A DNA stretch of 64,000 nt from Roseburia rectibacter. GTDB taxonomy: Bacteria; Bacillota; Clostridia; Lachnospirales; Lachnospiraceae. The DNA lies in the NCBI RefSeq assembly GCF_014287515.2, contig NZ_CP092473.1:1267001-1331000 (forward strand), read 5' to 3'. Below are positions 10,142 through 19,232 of this stretch, piece after piece. How positions within the stretch are numbered: the stretch's first letter is position 1; every line of letters starts with the position of its first letter. The translations under genes were made by a program, and so were the position numbers. Below the pieces are notes generated by a model. It saw only the letters and a program-made list of their open reading frames with translations. It had not been told where the DNA came from and made no database searches.

Positions 10142-11320
10142 ATGAAAGAATTAGAATTAAAATATGGCTGTAACCCAAATCAGAAACCATCCAGAATCTA
10201 TATGGAAAATGGTGAGCTGCCAATCCAGGTATTAAACGGAAAACCAGGTTATATCAACTTTTTAGATGCATTTAACGGCTGGCAGTTAGTCAGTGAGTTA
10301 AAAAAGGCAACCGGACTTCCGGCAGCTACATCTTTTAAACATGTATCACCGGCTGGTGCAGCAGTGGGACTTCCACTCAGTGATGTGGAACGTAAGATCT
10401 ACTGGGTAGATGATATGGATATGGAGTTTACTCCGCTGGCAAATGCATATGCAAGAGCAAGAGGTGCAGACCGTATGTCTTCTTTTGGTGATTTTATTTC
10501 TTTATCGGATGTCTGTGATAAGGCGACCGCAATGATCATCAAAAGAGAAGTTTCTGATGGTGTGATCGCACCAGGCTATACAGATGAGGCATTAGAGATC
10601 TTAAAGGCAAAGAAAAAAGGCAATTATAATGTAATTCAGATCGATCCGGATTATGTGCCGGCAAAGGTCGAGCACAAAGAAGTATTTGGTATTACCTTTG
10701 AACAGGGAAGAAATGAATTAGTGATCGATGAGCACTTTTTTGACAATGTGGTAACTGAAAATAAAGAAATCCCGGATGCTGCAAAAAGAGATCTTGCAAT
10801 CGCTATGATCACTTTGAAATACACACAGTCCAACTCCGTATGTTATGTCAAAGACGGACAGGCAATCGGTATCGGTGCGGGACAGCAGTCACGTATCCAC
10901 TGTACCAGACTTGCAGGACAGAAAGCTGACAACTGGTGGCTGCGTCAGTCTCCGAAAGTATTGGGACTTCAGTTCCTCGATAAGATCGGACGTGCCGACA
11001 GAGACAATGCGATCGATCTTTATATCGGCGAGGATTATATGGATGTTTTAGCTGACGGTGCATGGGAAAATATCTTTAAAGTAAAACCGGAGGTATTTAC
11101 CGCAGAAGAAAAACGCGCCTGGTTAGATAAAAATACGAATGTTTCACTTGGTTCAGACGCATTCTTCCCATTTGGAGATAACATCGAGCGTGCACATAGA
11201 AGCGGTGTGGCATATGTGGCACAGCCGGGTGGATCTATCCGTGATGACAATGTTATCGAGACATGTAACAAATACAATATGGCAATGGCATTTACCGGAA
11301 TCCGTCTGTTCCATCATTGA
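10142..11320 (+). CDS. AICAR transformylase, stand-alone PurH C-terminal type
   Basis: Transfers a formyl group from 10-formyl-THF to AICAR. The 392 residues cover only the transformylase half of PurH: LKYGCNPNQKPSRIY at the start, TSFKHVSPAGAAVG (Lys-His catalytic pair) at about residue 62 and the C-terminal QPGGSIRDD. The MGS-like cyclohydrolase half found in normal PurH is missing. That activity is supplied by the upstream gene. The ribosome site AAGGAG precedes the start by seven bases. Its stop codon directly abuts the stop codon of the convergent tmcAL gene. Confidence 0.93.
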   Translation: MKELELKYGCNPNQKPSRIYMENGELPIQVLNGKPGYINFLDAFNGWQLVSELKKATGLPAATSFKHVSPAGAAVGLPLSDVERKIYWVDDMDMEFTPLANAYARARGADRMSSFGDFISLSDVCDKATAMIIKREVSDGVIAPGYTDEALEILKAKKKGNYNVIQIDPDYVPAKVEHKEVFGITFEQGRNELVIDEHFFDNVVTENKEIPDAAKRDLAIAMITLKYTQSNSVCYVKDGQAIGIGAGQQSRIHCTRLAGQKADNWWLRQSPKVLGLQFLDKIGRADRDNAIDLYIGEDYMDVLADGAWENIFKVKPEVFTAEEKRAWLDKNTNVSLGSDAFFPFGDNIERAHRSGVAYVAQPGGSIRDDNVIETCNKYNMAMAFTGIRLFHH

Positions 11321-12682
11321 TCAGATGCGGATAATCTGCTTACTGCATTCAGGGCAGGAAAAACAATCTTTTGTTTTTCCTGCTTTTTGCTGTTCATAGA
11401 GTTCTGCAGCAAAAATATCCTCCTCTAACATGTATTTTGCGGTGCCGTCAAAAGTGTGCAGGGATTTGGAAAGTTTTGATATGACAGGCACAGTCACGTT
11501 TTTTTTCAAAACAGAGAGCAGATCAGCAGAATCTTTGCGAAAACCGAGTATGCGCAGGTAAGGAATATAATCAGCTTCTTTATATCGTTTTACATCTGCG
11601 TCAGTTATCCGCAGGAGAAGATGCATAAGAATCCGGCTCATCCGTGTATAGGTAATATCACGGCTCTTGTTTTTTTCACTAAATTGTGTAAAATAGGAAA
11701 ACTGATATTTATTTTTTAGTATGCGGTTTGCAATTTCCGGTGTCATGTCAGAAATATCAAGCAGATCTTCTTTATTACATGACAAGATACGGTAACCGAG
11801 AATCGATGAAAAATCATCTGCGTTAAGAAAACTGCCGGATAGAATCTCATTTTGAAACAACGTAAAAGCAGGTTCTGGCATGGAAATGGCAATTTCACAA
11901 AGGGAAACCGGTGACTTATCTGCTGTCATAAAATCAGAAATTGCAGTCCGGATCGCAGAAGCCGATGCTGTTGGCTGGGAGTGCTGCTCATCTTCGGAAA
12001 AGTATAATTTTCCGGAAGGAGCATGTATGGCAGTGTCATGATATCCGCTACCGGCACGTGGGATCAGGATCGGAGTCATGACAGAATTGCGGCGTTTCAG
12101 AGCCTTTAGATATTCGATCGCAAGGATATTATTTGGAGTACTTAATGTGGAAATAAGTGACTCTATGGAATAATTTACAATAGAAGAAATCTCTTCTGTA
12201 CAAGAATAAAAAATTTGGAGGTTATTCTTAAAATAATCTGTCAGTGCAGCAACCCGTGCAGATGGAAATGTCATACCTTTTTTTAAATAGTAAGCAAGTG
12301 CAGATTTATAAGTATCCGGTTCCTCTGCGAGAATATCTGCAATGATCTTAAGCAAAGGAAGGTTGTCAGACTCTGCTCCAAAACAGATTCCATCAATACA
12401 GTTTATTTTATCGAAAAGGGTAACGCCTGCCATGGCAAAATCTTCTGCAGAGGAGACTGACCAGACGGTCGGAAGCTCTATGACAAGATCTACACCGCAT
12501 GAGAGAGCCATTTTGGCCCTGCAGTATTTATCGACAATGGCAGGGGCACCACGCTGGACAAAGTCACCGCTCATGGCGACGATGACAAAGTCGGCATTTG
12601 TTTTTTGTTTGAGTCTGGCGATCTGGTAGGCATGTCCGTTGTGGAAAGGGTTATATTCTGCAATGATTCCGATAACTTTCAT
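11321..12682 (-). CDS. tmcAL: tRNA(Met) cytidine acetate ligase
   Basis: Forms N4-acetylcytidine at the wobble position of elongator tRNA(Met), using acetate and ATP. The nucleotidyltransferase start IIAEYNPFHNGH holds the HxGH-like site (HNGH), followed by VAMSGDFVQRGAPAIVDKY, which is the YlbM/TmcAL signature. Length is 453 residues. The ATG at 12694 overlaps the ribosome site GGAGA, so the ATG at 12682 is the better start. The 3' end overlaps a strong terminator for the purine genes on the other strand. Acetate is also the product of the divergent acetate kinase gene, but a functional link is only a guess. Confidence 0.93.
   Translation of the reverse strand: MKVIGIIAEYNPFHNGHAYQIARLKQKTNADFVIVAMSGDFVQRGAPAIVDKYCRAKMALSCGVDLVIELPTVWSVSSAEDFAMAGVTLFDKINCIDGICFGAESDNLPLLKIIADILAEEPDTYKSALAYYLKKGMTFPSARVAALTDYFKNNLQIFYSCTEEISSIVNYSIESLISTLSTPNNILAIEYLKALKRRNSVMTPILIPRAGSGYHDTAIHAPSGKLYFSEDEQHSQPTASASAIRTAISDFMTADKSPVSLCEIAISMPEPAFTLFQNEILSGSFLNADDFSSILGYRILSCNKEDLLDISDMTPEIANRILKNKYQFSYFTQFSEKNKSRDITYTRMSRILMHLLLRITDADVKRYKEADYIPYLRILGFRKDSADLLSVLKKNVTVPVISKLSKSLHTFDGTAKYMLEEDIFAAELYEQQKAGKTKDCFSCPECSKQIIRI
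11354..11388 (+). terminator. Intrinsic terminator inside tmcAL coding end
   Basis: A perfect 13-bp stem (GCAGGAAAAACAA / TTGTTTTTCCTGC, loop TCTT) followed by T5, 34 bases after the AICAR transformylase stop. It lies within the last codons of the convergent tmcAL gene. Confidence 0.85.
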
Positions 12683-12738
12683 AAGGTTCTCCATTCAAAA
12701 AAATTAAAGAACATTTTTGTGAATAATATTCTGATTAA

Positions 12739-12767
12739 AGACTACCATATACAGTTTTTTTTCGCAA
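12739..12767 (-). promoter_or_regulatory. Candidate tmcAL promoter
   Basis: On the minus strand, TTGCGA (12767-12762) and TAGTCT (12744-12739) with a 17-base spacer, about 57 bases before the tmcAL start. Confidence 0.45.
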
Positions 12768-12857
12768 ATGTGAAAGAATGGTATTTGTTAAAAAAATAAC
12801 GTTAAAATTCTGTCAACCTGTTTTTCATTTTGTACAAAAAATCTCACTTTAAATACC

Positions 12858-12886
12858 TTGTGCGAACAGAGTTAGAGGCGTATACT
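12858..12886 (+). promoter_or_regulatory. Candidate ackA promoter
   Basis: TTGTGC at 12858 and TATACT at 12881 with a 17-base spacer. The leader to the ackA start is about 90 bases. The rest of the 299-base divergent region holds only AT-rich sequence. Confidence 0.55.
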
Positions 12887-12981
12887 AAAATTATATGCGG
12901 TTCGTATCAGTCGGACTGCCCATTTATCATTTAAGAAAAGAAAACTGCCATTCGAAAGCAGGCAGGGCATGGGAGGAAAAT

Positions 12982-14172
12982 ATGAACGTTTTAGTAGTAA
13001 ACTGCGGAAGTTCTTCACTGAAATATCAGCTTATCGATTCTGACAGTGAAGCAGTATTAGCAAAAGGACTTTGCGAGAGAATCGGTATTGACGGTAGACT
13101 GGTATACCAGAAGACCGGATCAGACAAAGAGATCACAGAAGCAGCAATGCCGACACACAAACAGGCAATCCAGATGGTACTTGATGCACTGGTAAATGAG
13201 AAAACTGGTGCGATCAAGAGCCTTGCTGAAATCGATGCAGTAGGTCACCGTGTGGTACATGGTGGAGAGAAGTTTGCTTCTTCTACCGTCTTAACACCAG
13301 AAGTATTAAAAGCAATCGAAGAGTGTAATGACCTTGCACCGCTTCACAACCCGGCAAACCTGATCGGTATCGATGCATGTAAAGAGCTGATGCCAGACGT
13401 GCCGATGGTAGGTGTATTTGATACAGCATTCCATCAGACAATGCCAAAGAAAGCATTCCTTTATGGTCTTCCATACGAATACTATGAAAAGTACAAAGTA
13501 AGAAGATATGGCTTCCATGGAACCAGCCACAGTTTTGTATCAAAACGTACTGCTGAATTCCTTGGAATGGATCTGAAAAATTCTAAGATCATTGTGGCTC
13601 ATCTTGGAAATGGTGCTTCTATCAGTGCCGTATTAAATGGTGAGTGTGTAGATACATCCATGGGTCTTACACCTTTAGAGGGACTTGTTATGGGAACACG
13701 TTCCGGCGATATTGATCCGGCAATCATGGAGTTCATTGCAAAGAAAGAGAACTTAGATATCGAAGGTGTCATGAATGTTTTGAATAAAAAGTCAGGTGTA
13801 CAGGGATTATCAAAATTATCAAGTGATTTCCGTGATCTTGAGGCTGCAGCCAATGAAGGAAATGAGCTTGCAATCGGTGCTATCGACGTATTTTGCTACC
13901 GTGTTGCAAAATATATCGGTGCATATGTGGCAGCAATGAATGGTGTGGATGCGATTGCATTTACTGCAGGTATTGGAGAAAATACAACGATCGTCAGAGC
14001 AAAGGTACTTGAGTATCTTGGATATCTTGGAATTACAGTAGATGCACAGGCAAACGAAGTACACGGAGAGGAAAAAGTGATCTCCACAGCAGATTCCAAA
14101 GTAAAAGTCTGTGTGATCCCGACCAACGAGGAGCTTGCAATCGCAAGAGAGACGGTTGCACTTGTAAAATAG
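12982..14172 (+). CDS. ackA: Acetate kinase
   Basis: Converts acetyl phosphate and ADP to acetate and ATP, the energy-yielding end of mixed-acid fermentation. Family signatures are clear: VVNCGSSSLKYQL at the N-terminus, FHGTSH in the middle and MGTRSGDIDPA in the nucleotide-binding region. Length is 396 residues. The open frame extends back to 12895, but GGGAGG at 12971-12976 fits the ATG at 12982 and the extra residues do not look like the family. Phosphotransacetylase, often adjacent, is not here. Confidence 0.97.
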   Translation: MNVLVVNCGSSSLKYQLIDSDSEAVLAKGLCERIGIDGRLVYQKTGSDKEITEAAMPTHKQAIQMVLDALVNEKTGAIKSLAEIDAVGHRVVHGGEKFASSTVLTPEVLKAIEECNDLAPLHNPANLIGIDACKELMPDVPMVGVFDTAFHQTMPKKAFLYGLPYEYYEKYKVRRYGFHGTSHSFVSKRTAEFLGMDLKNSKIIVAHLGNGASISAVLNGECVDTSMGLTPLEGLVMGTRSGDIDPAIMEFIAKKENLDIEGVMNVLNKKSGVQGLSKLSSDFRDLEAAANEGNELAIGAIDVFCYRVAKYIGAYVAAMNGVDAIAFTAGIGENTTIVRAKVLEYLGYLGITVDAQANEVHGEEKVISTADSKVKVCVIPTNEELAIARETVALVK

Positions 14173-14251
14173 GCAGAGACAACGCATTTTTATGGGCTGA
14201 AATCGTTGCTGACTGCACATGTGTAAATAGCAGCAGATTCGCGAAGATAAA

Positions 14252-14306
14252 AAAACAGGGTTGTCAAGAAAAAATACTTGACAAACCTGTTTTCACTATG
14301 TATAAT
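14252..14306 (+). promoter_or_regulatory. yceD-rpmF promoter overlapped by a palindrome
   Basis: TTGACA (14278-14283), a 17-base spacer and TATAAT (14301-14306) form a near-perfect sigma-A promoter. The -35 box is the right half of an inverted repeat, TTGTCAAG-8-CTTGACAA (14261-14284), extended by AAAACAGG / CCTGTTTT to 14252-14293. It could be a repressor site, or also the ackA terminator. The core recurs upstream of ylxM. Confidence 0.8.
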
Positions 14307-14369
14307 CATTTAGGTGTGAAAAGCCTAGATAAAAGGTTTGATTCACAAAAAAAGATATAGGAGAATGCC

Positions 14370-14894
14370 GTGATTATAGATATTTCAGACATTTTATCTT
14401 GTGAGAACAAGGAAGAAACGAAACAGGTTCAGATCGAACTTGCGTCTTTTGTATCAAAGTTAGGGGAATTTCCTATTATCAGTGCAGCACCGATAGAACT
14501 GCATATCGCAAACCGGGAGAACAAGCGGCTGCTTATCCAGGGTGATGTTGATCTGCGTGTATCGATTCCGTGCAGCCGTTGTCTGGAGGAAGTTCCGACA
14601 GATATCCACTTTTCGATTGACAAGGATATCAAATTAGAAGATTCTGTTGTTCATGATGAAGATGTGGAAGATAATGACTACCTGATTGGATTTAATCTGG
14701 ATATAGATAGACTTATCTATGGAGAGATTTTGGTGAACTGGCCGATGAAAGTTCTGTGCAGGGATGATTGCAAAGGAATTTGCAAAGTGTGCGGAATGAA
14801 CCTGAACAAAGGGGAATGCAACTGCCAGAGAACAGAACTGGATCCAAGAATGGCAGCAATCCAAGATGTCTTTAACAAATTTAAGGAGGTGTGA
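14370..14894 (+). CDS. YceD/DUF177 family protein
   Basis: A 174-residue DUF177 (YceD) protein, which in most bacteria lies directly before rpmF and is linked to 23S rRNA or ribosome assembly. Two CxxC-like pairs are visible: CSRC near residue 70, and CKGICKVCGMNLNKGECNC near the C-terminus, possibly a metal site. The start is a GTG at 14370 with AGGAGA five bases upstream; the nearby ATG at 14365 runs into a stop at once. rpmF begins four bases after its stop codon. Confidence 0.88.
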   Translation: MIIDISDILSCENKEETKQVQIELASFVSKLGEFPIISAAPIELHIANRENKRLLIQGDVDLRVSIPCSRCLEEVPTDIHFSIDKDIKLEDSVVHDEDVEDNDYLIGFNLDIDRLIYGEILVNWPMKVLCRDDCKGICKVCGMNLNKGECNCQRTELDPRMAAIQDVFNKFKEV

Positions 14895-14898
14895 GAAT

Positions 14899-15078
14899 AT
14901 GTCAATTTGTCCAAAGAATAAATCTTCCAAAGGAAGAAGAGATAAAAGAAGAGCAAACTGGAAAATGACTGCTCCGGCATTAGTAAAATGCAGCAAATGT
15001 GGAGAGTTAATGATGCCTCATAGAGTATGTAAAAACTGTGGCTCTTACAACAAAAAAGAAATCATCCCTCAGGACTAA
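14899..15078 (+). CDS. rpmF: Ribosomal protein bL32
   Basis: Large-subunit protein of 59 residues. MSICPKNKSSKGRRDKRRANW is the standard bL32 start. The zinc-binding form is present: CSKC and CKNC, separated by nine residues (C+ paralogue type). AAGGAGGTG lies just upstream of the ATG, overlapping the yceD end, so the pair is co-translated. A longer frame starting at 14866 is just read-in from the yceD end. Confidence 0.97.
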   Translation: MSICPKNKSSKGRRDKRRANWKMTAPALVKCSKCGELMMPHRVCKNCGSYNKKEIIPQD

Positions 15079-15178
15079 TCCTTACGGGATACAGGAAGAT
15101 CAAGGGTGGAACGGTAAGTTTCCTCTTGGTCTTTTTGTTTTTATGGGTGATCTGGATCAAAATAAGGAAGTGAAAAAA

Positions 15179-15601
15179 TTGAATGTATGTGTAGCTGTAG
15201 ATGATAACATGGGAATGATGTTTAACAGGCGCAGGCAGAGTCAGGATAAGCTGCTGAGAAAACACCTGATAGAATTAGTACAGGGGGAAAGACTCTGGAT
15301 CAATCATTATACTGCCAGACAATTTGAAGATCCTTTGCCGGATAATATTATAGTGGATGATGAATTTTTGAAGAAGGCAGAAGACTCTGATTTTTGTTTT
15401 GTGGAAAATCTTCCATTGACAGAATATCAGAATAAGATAAAAAGAATTTTTCTTTTCAGATGGAACAGAAGTTATCCTGCAGATATATATCTGGATATTT
15501 CAATGTTACAGAATGAGTGGAAAATGATATCTGTTTCTGAATTTGAGGGGAGTTCACATAGAAAAATTACGTTAGAGGAGTGGAAACATGAGGATATTTA
15601 A
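15179..15601 (+). CDS. Conserved hypothetical protein
   Basis: I do not recognise a named family with confidence. The protein is about 140 residues, starting LNVCVAVDDNMGMMFNRRRQSQD, with a charged, mixed alpha/beta composition, no signal peptide and no membrane segment. The frame is open back to 15038, inside rpmF, and includes an ATG at 15143 without a ribosome site. A TTG at 15179 preceded by AAGGAAG is the most plausible start. It overlaps the next gene by 14 bases, so the two are probably co-translated. Confidence 0.6.
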   Translation: MNVCVAVDDNMGMMFNRRRQSQDKLLRKHLIELVQGERLWINHYTARQFEDPLPDNIIVDDEFLKKAEDSDFCFVENLPLTEYQNKIKRIFLFRWNRSYPADIYLDISMLQNEWKMISVSEFEGSSHRKITLEEWKHEDI

Positions 15602-16979
15602 TTGGATTTTTGCAGTTTTTTGCATGTTATGTCTGCCGGTATATGGATTTCATCCAGGGGCTGTTTTGATGTTCCTGCTTGGTATTGCATCATTGCCGGT
15701 AAAACCTGTCAGAAAAATATGGAAAAAACTTCCGAAAAGCAAAGTTTTAAGACCCGTACTGCTGGGTGTTTTGTTTTTCGTATTTTGCAGTATGATCCCT
15801 ACGGGGAGTAACCCGGCCGGTCAGACTGCGGAATTGTCAACAGAATCCGTGGTGGCGATAGAAGAGTCTGTAAATAAACAGGCTAAGATCCAGGAAACGG
15901 AAAAACAGGAACCCGGAATTCCGGAAATTGTAACGGAAGAAACTGAAAGTGAAACAGAAACCGAAAGTGAAACAGAGACTGAGACAGAACAGACCATAGC
16001 GGTACAGACTCAGCCATCAACAGAGGTAACGATCTTAGCATCTGATATTCCGGTTTATTCCGGAAAACCATATGTTGAGATCAATGACAATGTACCGTAC
16101 TTCCGGGAAACGGATCTATCAGTATCATCTTATGAATATTACAGTGACTTAGACGATCTTGGCCGTTGTGGTGTCGTGTATGCATGTATTGGAACCGATC
16201 TGATGCCAACGGAAGAACGCGGAAATATCGGGGCAGTAAAACCTACCGGATGGCATACTGTAAAATATGATGTTGTAGATGGAAAATATCTGTATAACCG
16301 TTGTCATCTGATCGGATACCAGCTTTCGGGTGAAAATGCGAATACAAAGAATCTGATCACGGGTACACGTTACTTAAATGTGGATGGTATGCTGCCGTTT
16401 GAAAATATGGTGGCGGATTATGTGAAAGAGACCGGAAACCATGTGATGTACCGTGCGACACCTGTTTTTGAGGGTGATAATCTGCTTGCCAGTGGAGTGC
16501 AGATCGAAGCGGAATCTGTGGAGGATAAAGGGGAAGGAATCCTTTTTAATGTATATTGTTATAATGTACAGCCGGATGTGGAAATCGATTATGCGACCGG
16601 TGACAGCAGTCTTTTGGCAGATGCAGCCGTGCAGAGTGACAGTACGGATTCATCCGGGCAGAAAGCGGCTGTTACATCGGATGAATCTGTTGAGACAGAA
16701 AAGAGCACTGTTTCGGCAGGTGATGGTATTACAGATTCCGGAAATACAGGTTCGGAAAATGAAAGTATGTCGTCAGGATCAGATGCAAGTGGAAGTGTAA
16801 CGAATGACACTGGATCAGGTTCAGGTGGCTCAGATACATTAATGGTCTGGAAATCTGCAACAGGATCAAAGTATCACAGCATTAATAATTGCGGAAATAT
16901 GAATCCTGATAAGGCAACACAGATCACAGAGGCGCAGGCAATCAGTCAGGGACTGGGCAAATGCAGCAAGTGCTGGTAA
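15588..16979 (+). CDS. Membrane-anchored DNA/RNA non-specific endonuclease
   Basis: A 463-residue exported nuclease. Residues 1-75 hold two hydrophobic stretches (IFAVFCMLCLPVYGF and VLLGVLFFVFCSMIP), so it is probably membrane-tethered. A TE-rich linker (about 115-140) is followed by the nuclease domain (about 155-330): RCGVVYACIG, then YNRCHLIGYQLSG with the catalytic His, and NLITGTRYLN, as in the NucA/EndA-like EndoNS_2 family. A Ser/Asp-rich linker leads to a C-terminal module (YHSINNCGNM ... GKCSKCW) with three cysteines and a histidine, a probable metal-binding or surface domain also seen on other Firmicute exported proteins. Likely roles are DNA uptake, nucleotide scavenging or extracellular DNA degradation. 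Confidence 0.85.
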   Translation: MRIFNWIFAVFCMLCLPVYGFHPGAVLMFLLGIASLPVKPVRKIWKKLPKSKVLRPVLLGVLFFVFCSMIPTGSNPAGQTAELSTESVVAIEESVNKQAKIQETEKQEPGIPEIVTEETESETETESETETETEQTIAVQTQPSTEVTILASDIPVYSGKPYVEINDNVPYFRETDLSVSSYEYYSDLDDLGRCGVVYACIGTDLMPTEERGNIGAVKPTGWHTVKYDVVDGKYLYNRCHLIGYQLSGENANTKNLITGTRYLNVDGMLPFENMVADYVKETGNHVMYRATPVFEGDNLLASGVQIEAESVEDKGEGILFNVYCYNVQPDVEIDYATGDSSLLADAAVQSDSTDSSGQKAAVTSDESVETEKSTVSAGDGITDSGNTGSENESMSSGSDASGSVTNDTGSGSGGSDTLMVWKSATGSKYHSINNCGNMNPDKATQITEAQAISQGLGKCSKCW

Positions 16980-17014
16980 AGAACCGGGTAAACAAATAAT
17001 TCACAAATTAGCGG

Positions 17015-17043
17015 TTGCATAATCGTTGCCAACAGAATAAAAT
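17015..17043 (+). promoter_or_regulatory. Candidate promoter for YesL-like gene
   Basis: TTGCAT (17015) and TAAAAT (17038), 17-base spacer, 34 bases before the start codon. Confidence 0.5.
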
Positions 17044-17076
17044 GGTAGAATAATGTTTTAACAAAGGAGTAGGGCA

Positions 17077-17799
17077 ATGGGAGATATTTTTAATCTGGAC
17101 AATAAGTTTTTTCAGGCACTTGGAAAGGGTGTCGACTGTGTATGTTTAAGTCTGTTGTGGATGATATGCTGCATACCGCTTGCATTTGGAATTTATGTGG
17201 CATATGTGACAAAAGCGATCATTTTAGCACTGCCGTGTATCGTACTGGCAGTTCCGGCTGGAATTGCAACAACAGCACTTTATTATGCAGTAAACAAGGT
17301 GATCCGGCACAGCAGAGGATACCTTTGGAGTTCTTTCTGGCATTCTTTTAGATCAAATATGAAGCAGGGAGCATTGGTAACGCTTATTGTGGCAGCAGCA
17401 GTTGTTCTCGTAGGTCTCGATGGCTACATTATGTATCAGTTTGCAAAAGCAGGTGAAAAATCAGGTGCGCTTTATGTAGTTTTCTTTGTGCTGATGCTTG
17501 TGGTCATTGCATGGGCAGTGTATGTATTTCCATATATGGCGCGCTTTGAAAATACAACGAAAATGATCCTTAAAAATTCTGCACTGATGGCGATCGGTAA
17601 TCTGCCAAAAACATTTATGGCATTGATGTTTTTCCTTGCATGCTGCATCGGAACATACCTTTTGCCGGTTGTTGCCATTATTTCACCGGCTTTAGCGACA
17701 CTGTTACTTAATTACATATTAGAAGGTGTGTTTGAGCGTTATATGTCTGATGAAGACCGTGAAGCAGAAAATGAAAGAAATCAGGAATTTTATAACTAA
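17077..17799 (+). CDS. YesL-like (DUF624) membrane protein
   Basis: A 240-residue integral membrane protein with about five hydrophobic helices; the N-terminal DIFNLDNKFFQALGKGVDCV and CIPLAFG pattern suggest the YesL/DUF624 family. Such proteins usually accompany sugar transport or YesMN regulators, but none is adjacent here. AAGGAG lies 12 bases before the ATG. The C-terminal tail is short and charged (DEDREAENERNQ). Function unknown. Confidence 0.7.
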   Translation: MGDIFNLDNKFFQALGKGVDCVCLSLLWMICCIPLAFGIYVAYVTKAIILALPCIVLAVPAGIATTALYYAVNKVIRHSRGYLWSSFWHSFRSNMKQGALVTLIVAAAVVLVGLDGYIMYQFAKAGEKSGALYVVFFVLMLVVIAWAVYVFPYMARFENTTKMILKNSALMAIGNLPKTFMALMFFLACCIGTYLLPVVAIISPALATLLLNYILEGVFERYMSDEDREAENERNQEFYN

Positions 17800-17817
17800 T
17801 GACAAGCGATTTTTATA

Positions 17818-17846
17818 TTGATTTATAGAAAGAGTTATAGTATATT
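17818..17846 (+). promoter_or_regulatory. Candidate plsX-acpP promoter
   Basis: TTGATT (17818) and TATATT (17841), 17-base spacer, about 54 bases before plsX. No FapR-type operator was recognised. Confidence 0.5.
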
Positions 17847-17899
17847 TCAATATAGACGTGAAGGGAGAGCCCTAAACGTATCAGAATGGAGAAGTAATT

Positions 17900-18940
17900 A
17901 TGCAGCAGAATCAATCACTTGAGATTACGAAAGTTGTCTTAGATGCAATGGGTGGAGATTATGCTCCTGCCGAACCTGTAAAGGGTGCTGTGGATGCGGT
18001 CAATGCGAGAAGGGATATTAAGATTCTTCTGGTTGGACAGGAGGATGTGGTCCGCAAGGAACTTGAAAAATACACTTATCCGACAGAGCAGATCGAGGTT
18101 ATACATGCTGAGGAAGTTATCGAGACGGCAGAACCGCCGGTAAATGCGATCCGCAAGAAAAAACAGTCATCGATCGTTGTCGGCATGAATATGGTAAAAC
18201 AAAAAGAAGCGGATGCATTTGTATCGGCAGGAAGTTCGGGTGCCATATTAGTCGGCGGACAGGTTATTGTAGGCAGGATCAAAGGAATCGAGAGACCACC
18301 GTTAGCACCGCTTATTCCGACAGAAAAGGGCGTGTCACTTCTGATCGACTGCGGGGCGAATGTAGATGCAAGGGCATCACATCTTGTTCAGTTTGCAAAG
18401 ATGGGTTCCATTTATATGGAGAATGTACTTGGAATCAAAAATCCGAGAGTAGCGATCGTTAATATCGGTGCAGAGGAAGAAAAAGGAAATGCACTGGTAA
18501 AAGAGACATTTCCGCTTTTGAAAGAATGTACGGATATTAATTTTGTGGGCAGTATTGAGGCTCGTGAGATCCCGCATGGAGAGGCAGATGTGATCGTTTG
18601 TGAGGCATTTGTTGGAAATGTAATTTTAAAGCTGTATGAAGGGTTAGCAGGAACGCTTGTCGGAGCAATAAAAAAAGGCATGATGAGTACCGTAAGAAGT
18701 AAAATCGGTGCGGCACTTGCACTTCCGGCATTAAAGTCAACATTAAAAGCGTTTGATGCAACTCAGTATGGCGGCGCTCCTTTATTAGGACTGAATGGAC
18801 TTGTGGTAAAGACTCATGGAAGTGCGAAAGCAGTTGAGATTACCAATTCCATTTTTCAATGTGTGACGTTCAAAGAGCAGGACATCAACGGAAAAATCAG
18901 AAAAAATATTATAAGTTCAACGGAACAGGAAGGAATGTAA
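17900..18940 (+). CDS. plsX: Phosphate acyltransferase PlsX
   Basis: Makes acyl-phosphate from acyl-ACP, the entry step of phospholipid synthesis in Firmicutes. 346 residues; the family start [12 protein letters not shown] is present, as are [12 protein letters not shown] and the C-terminal [17 protein letters not shown] precedes the ATG at good spacing. acpP starts four bases after the stop, so enzyme and carrier are made together. Confidence 0.97.
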   Translation: MQQNQSLEITKVVLDAMGGDYAPAEPVKGAVDAVNARRDIKILLVGQEDVVRKELEKYTYPTEQIEVIHAEEVIETAEPPVNAIRKKKQSSIVVGMNMVKQKEADAFVSAGSSGAILVGGQVIVGRIKGIERPPLAPLIPTEKGVSLLIDCGANVDARASHLVQFAKMGSIYMENVLGIKNPRVAIVNIGAEEEKGNALVKETFPLLKECTDINFVGSIEAREIPHGEADVIVCEAFVGNVILKLYEGLAGTLVGAIKKGMMSTVRSKIGAALALPALKSTLKAFDATQYGGAPLLGLNGLVVKTHGSAKAVEITNSIFQCVTFKEQDINGKIRKNIISSTEQEGM

Positions 18941-18944
18941 AGTT

Positions 18945-19175
18945 ATGGAATTTGAAAAACTGAAAAAAATCATTGCAGAGGTATTAAATGTAGATGAGGA
19001 GGAGATCACAATGGATACCACTTTTGTGGATGATCTTGGAGCTGACTCCCTTGATATTTTTCAGATCATTATGGGAATTGAAGAAGAATTCGATATCGAG
19101 ATCGCAAATGAGGATGCTGAGCATATCGTGACAGTTGCAGATGCAGTTGAGCAGATCAAAAATGCTTTAAACTAA
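18945..19175 (+). CDS. acpP: Acyl carrier protein
   Basis: A 76-residue acidic protein carrying growing fatty acids. The phosphopantetheine site is Ser35 in GADSLDI, and the surrounding helices ([22 protein letters not shown]) are standard. It is tightly coupled to plsX and followed by a strong terminator. Confidence 0.97.
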   Translation: MEFEKLKKIIAEVLNVDEEEITMDTTFVDDLGADSLDIFQIIMGIEEEFDIEIANEDAEHIVTVADAVEQIKNALN

Positions 19176-19192
19176 ATAAAAGGATAACGTAT

Positions 19193-19232
19193 GCCCTTGT
19201 TGAAGACAAAATCTTGTCAGGCAAGGGCTTTT
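19193..19232 (+). terminator. Terminator after acpP
   Basis: GCCCTTG / CAAGGGC (19193-19199 and 19222-19228) with an inner GACAA/TTGTC stem, followed by TTTT. Confidence 0.8.

Noticed and set aside
12895..12981. N-terminal extension of acetate kinase
   Set aside because: The extra 29 residues do not match AckA, and the ribosome site clearly serves the ATG at 12982.
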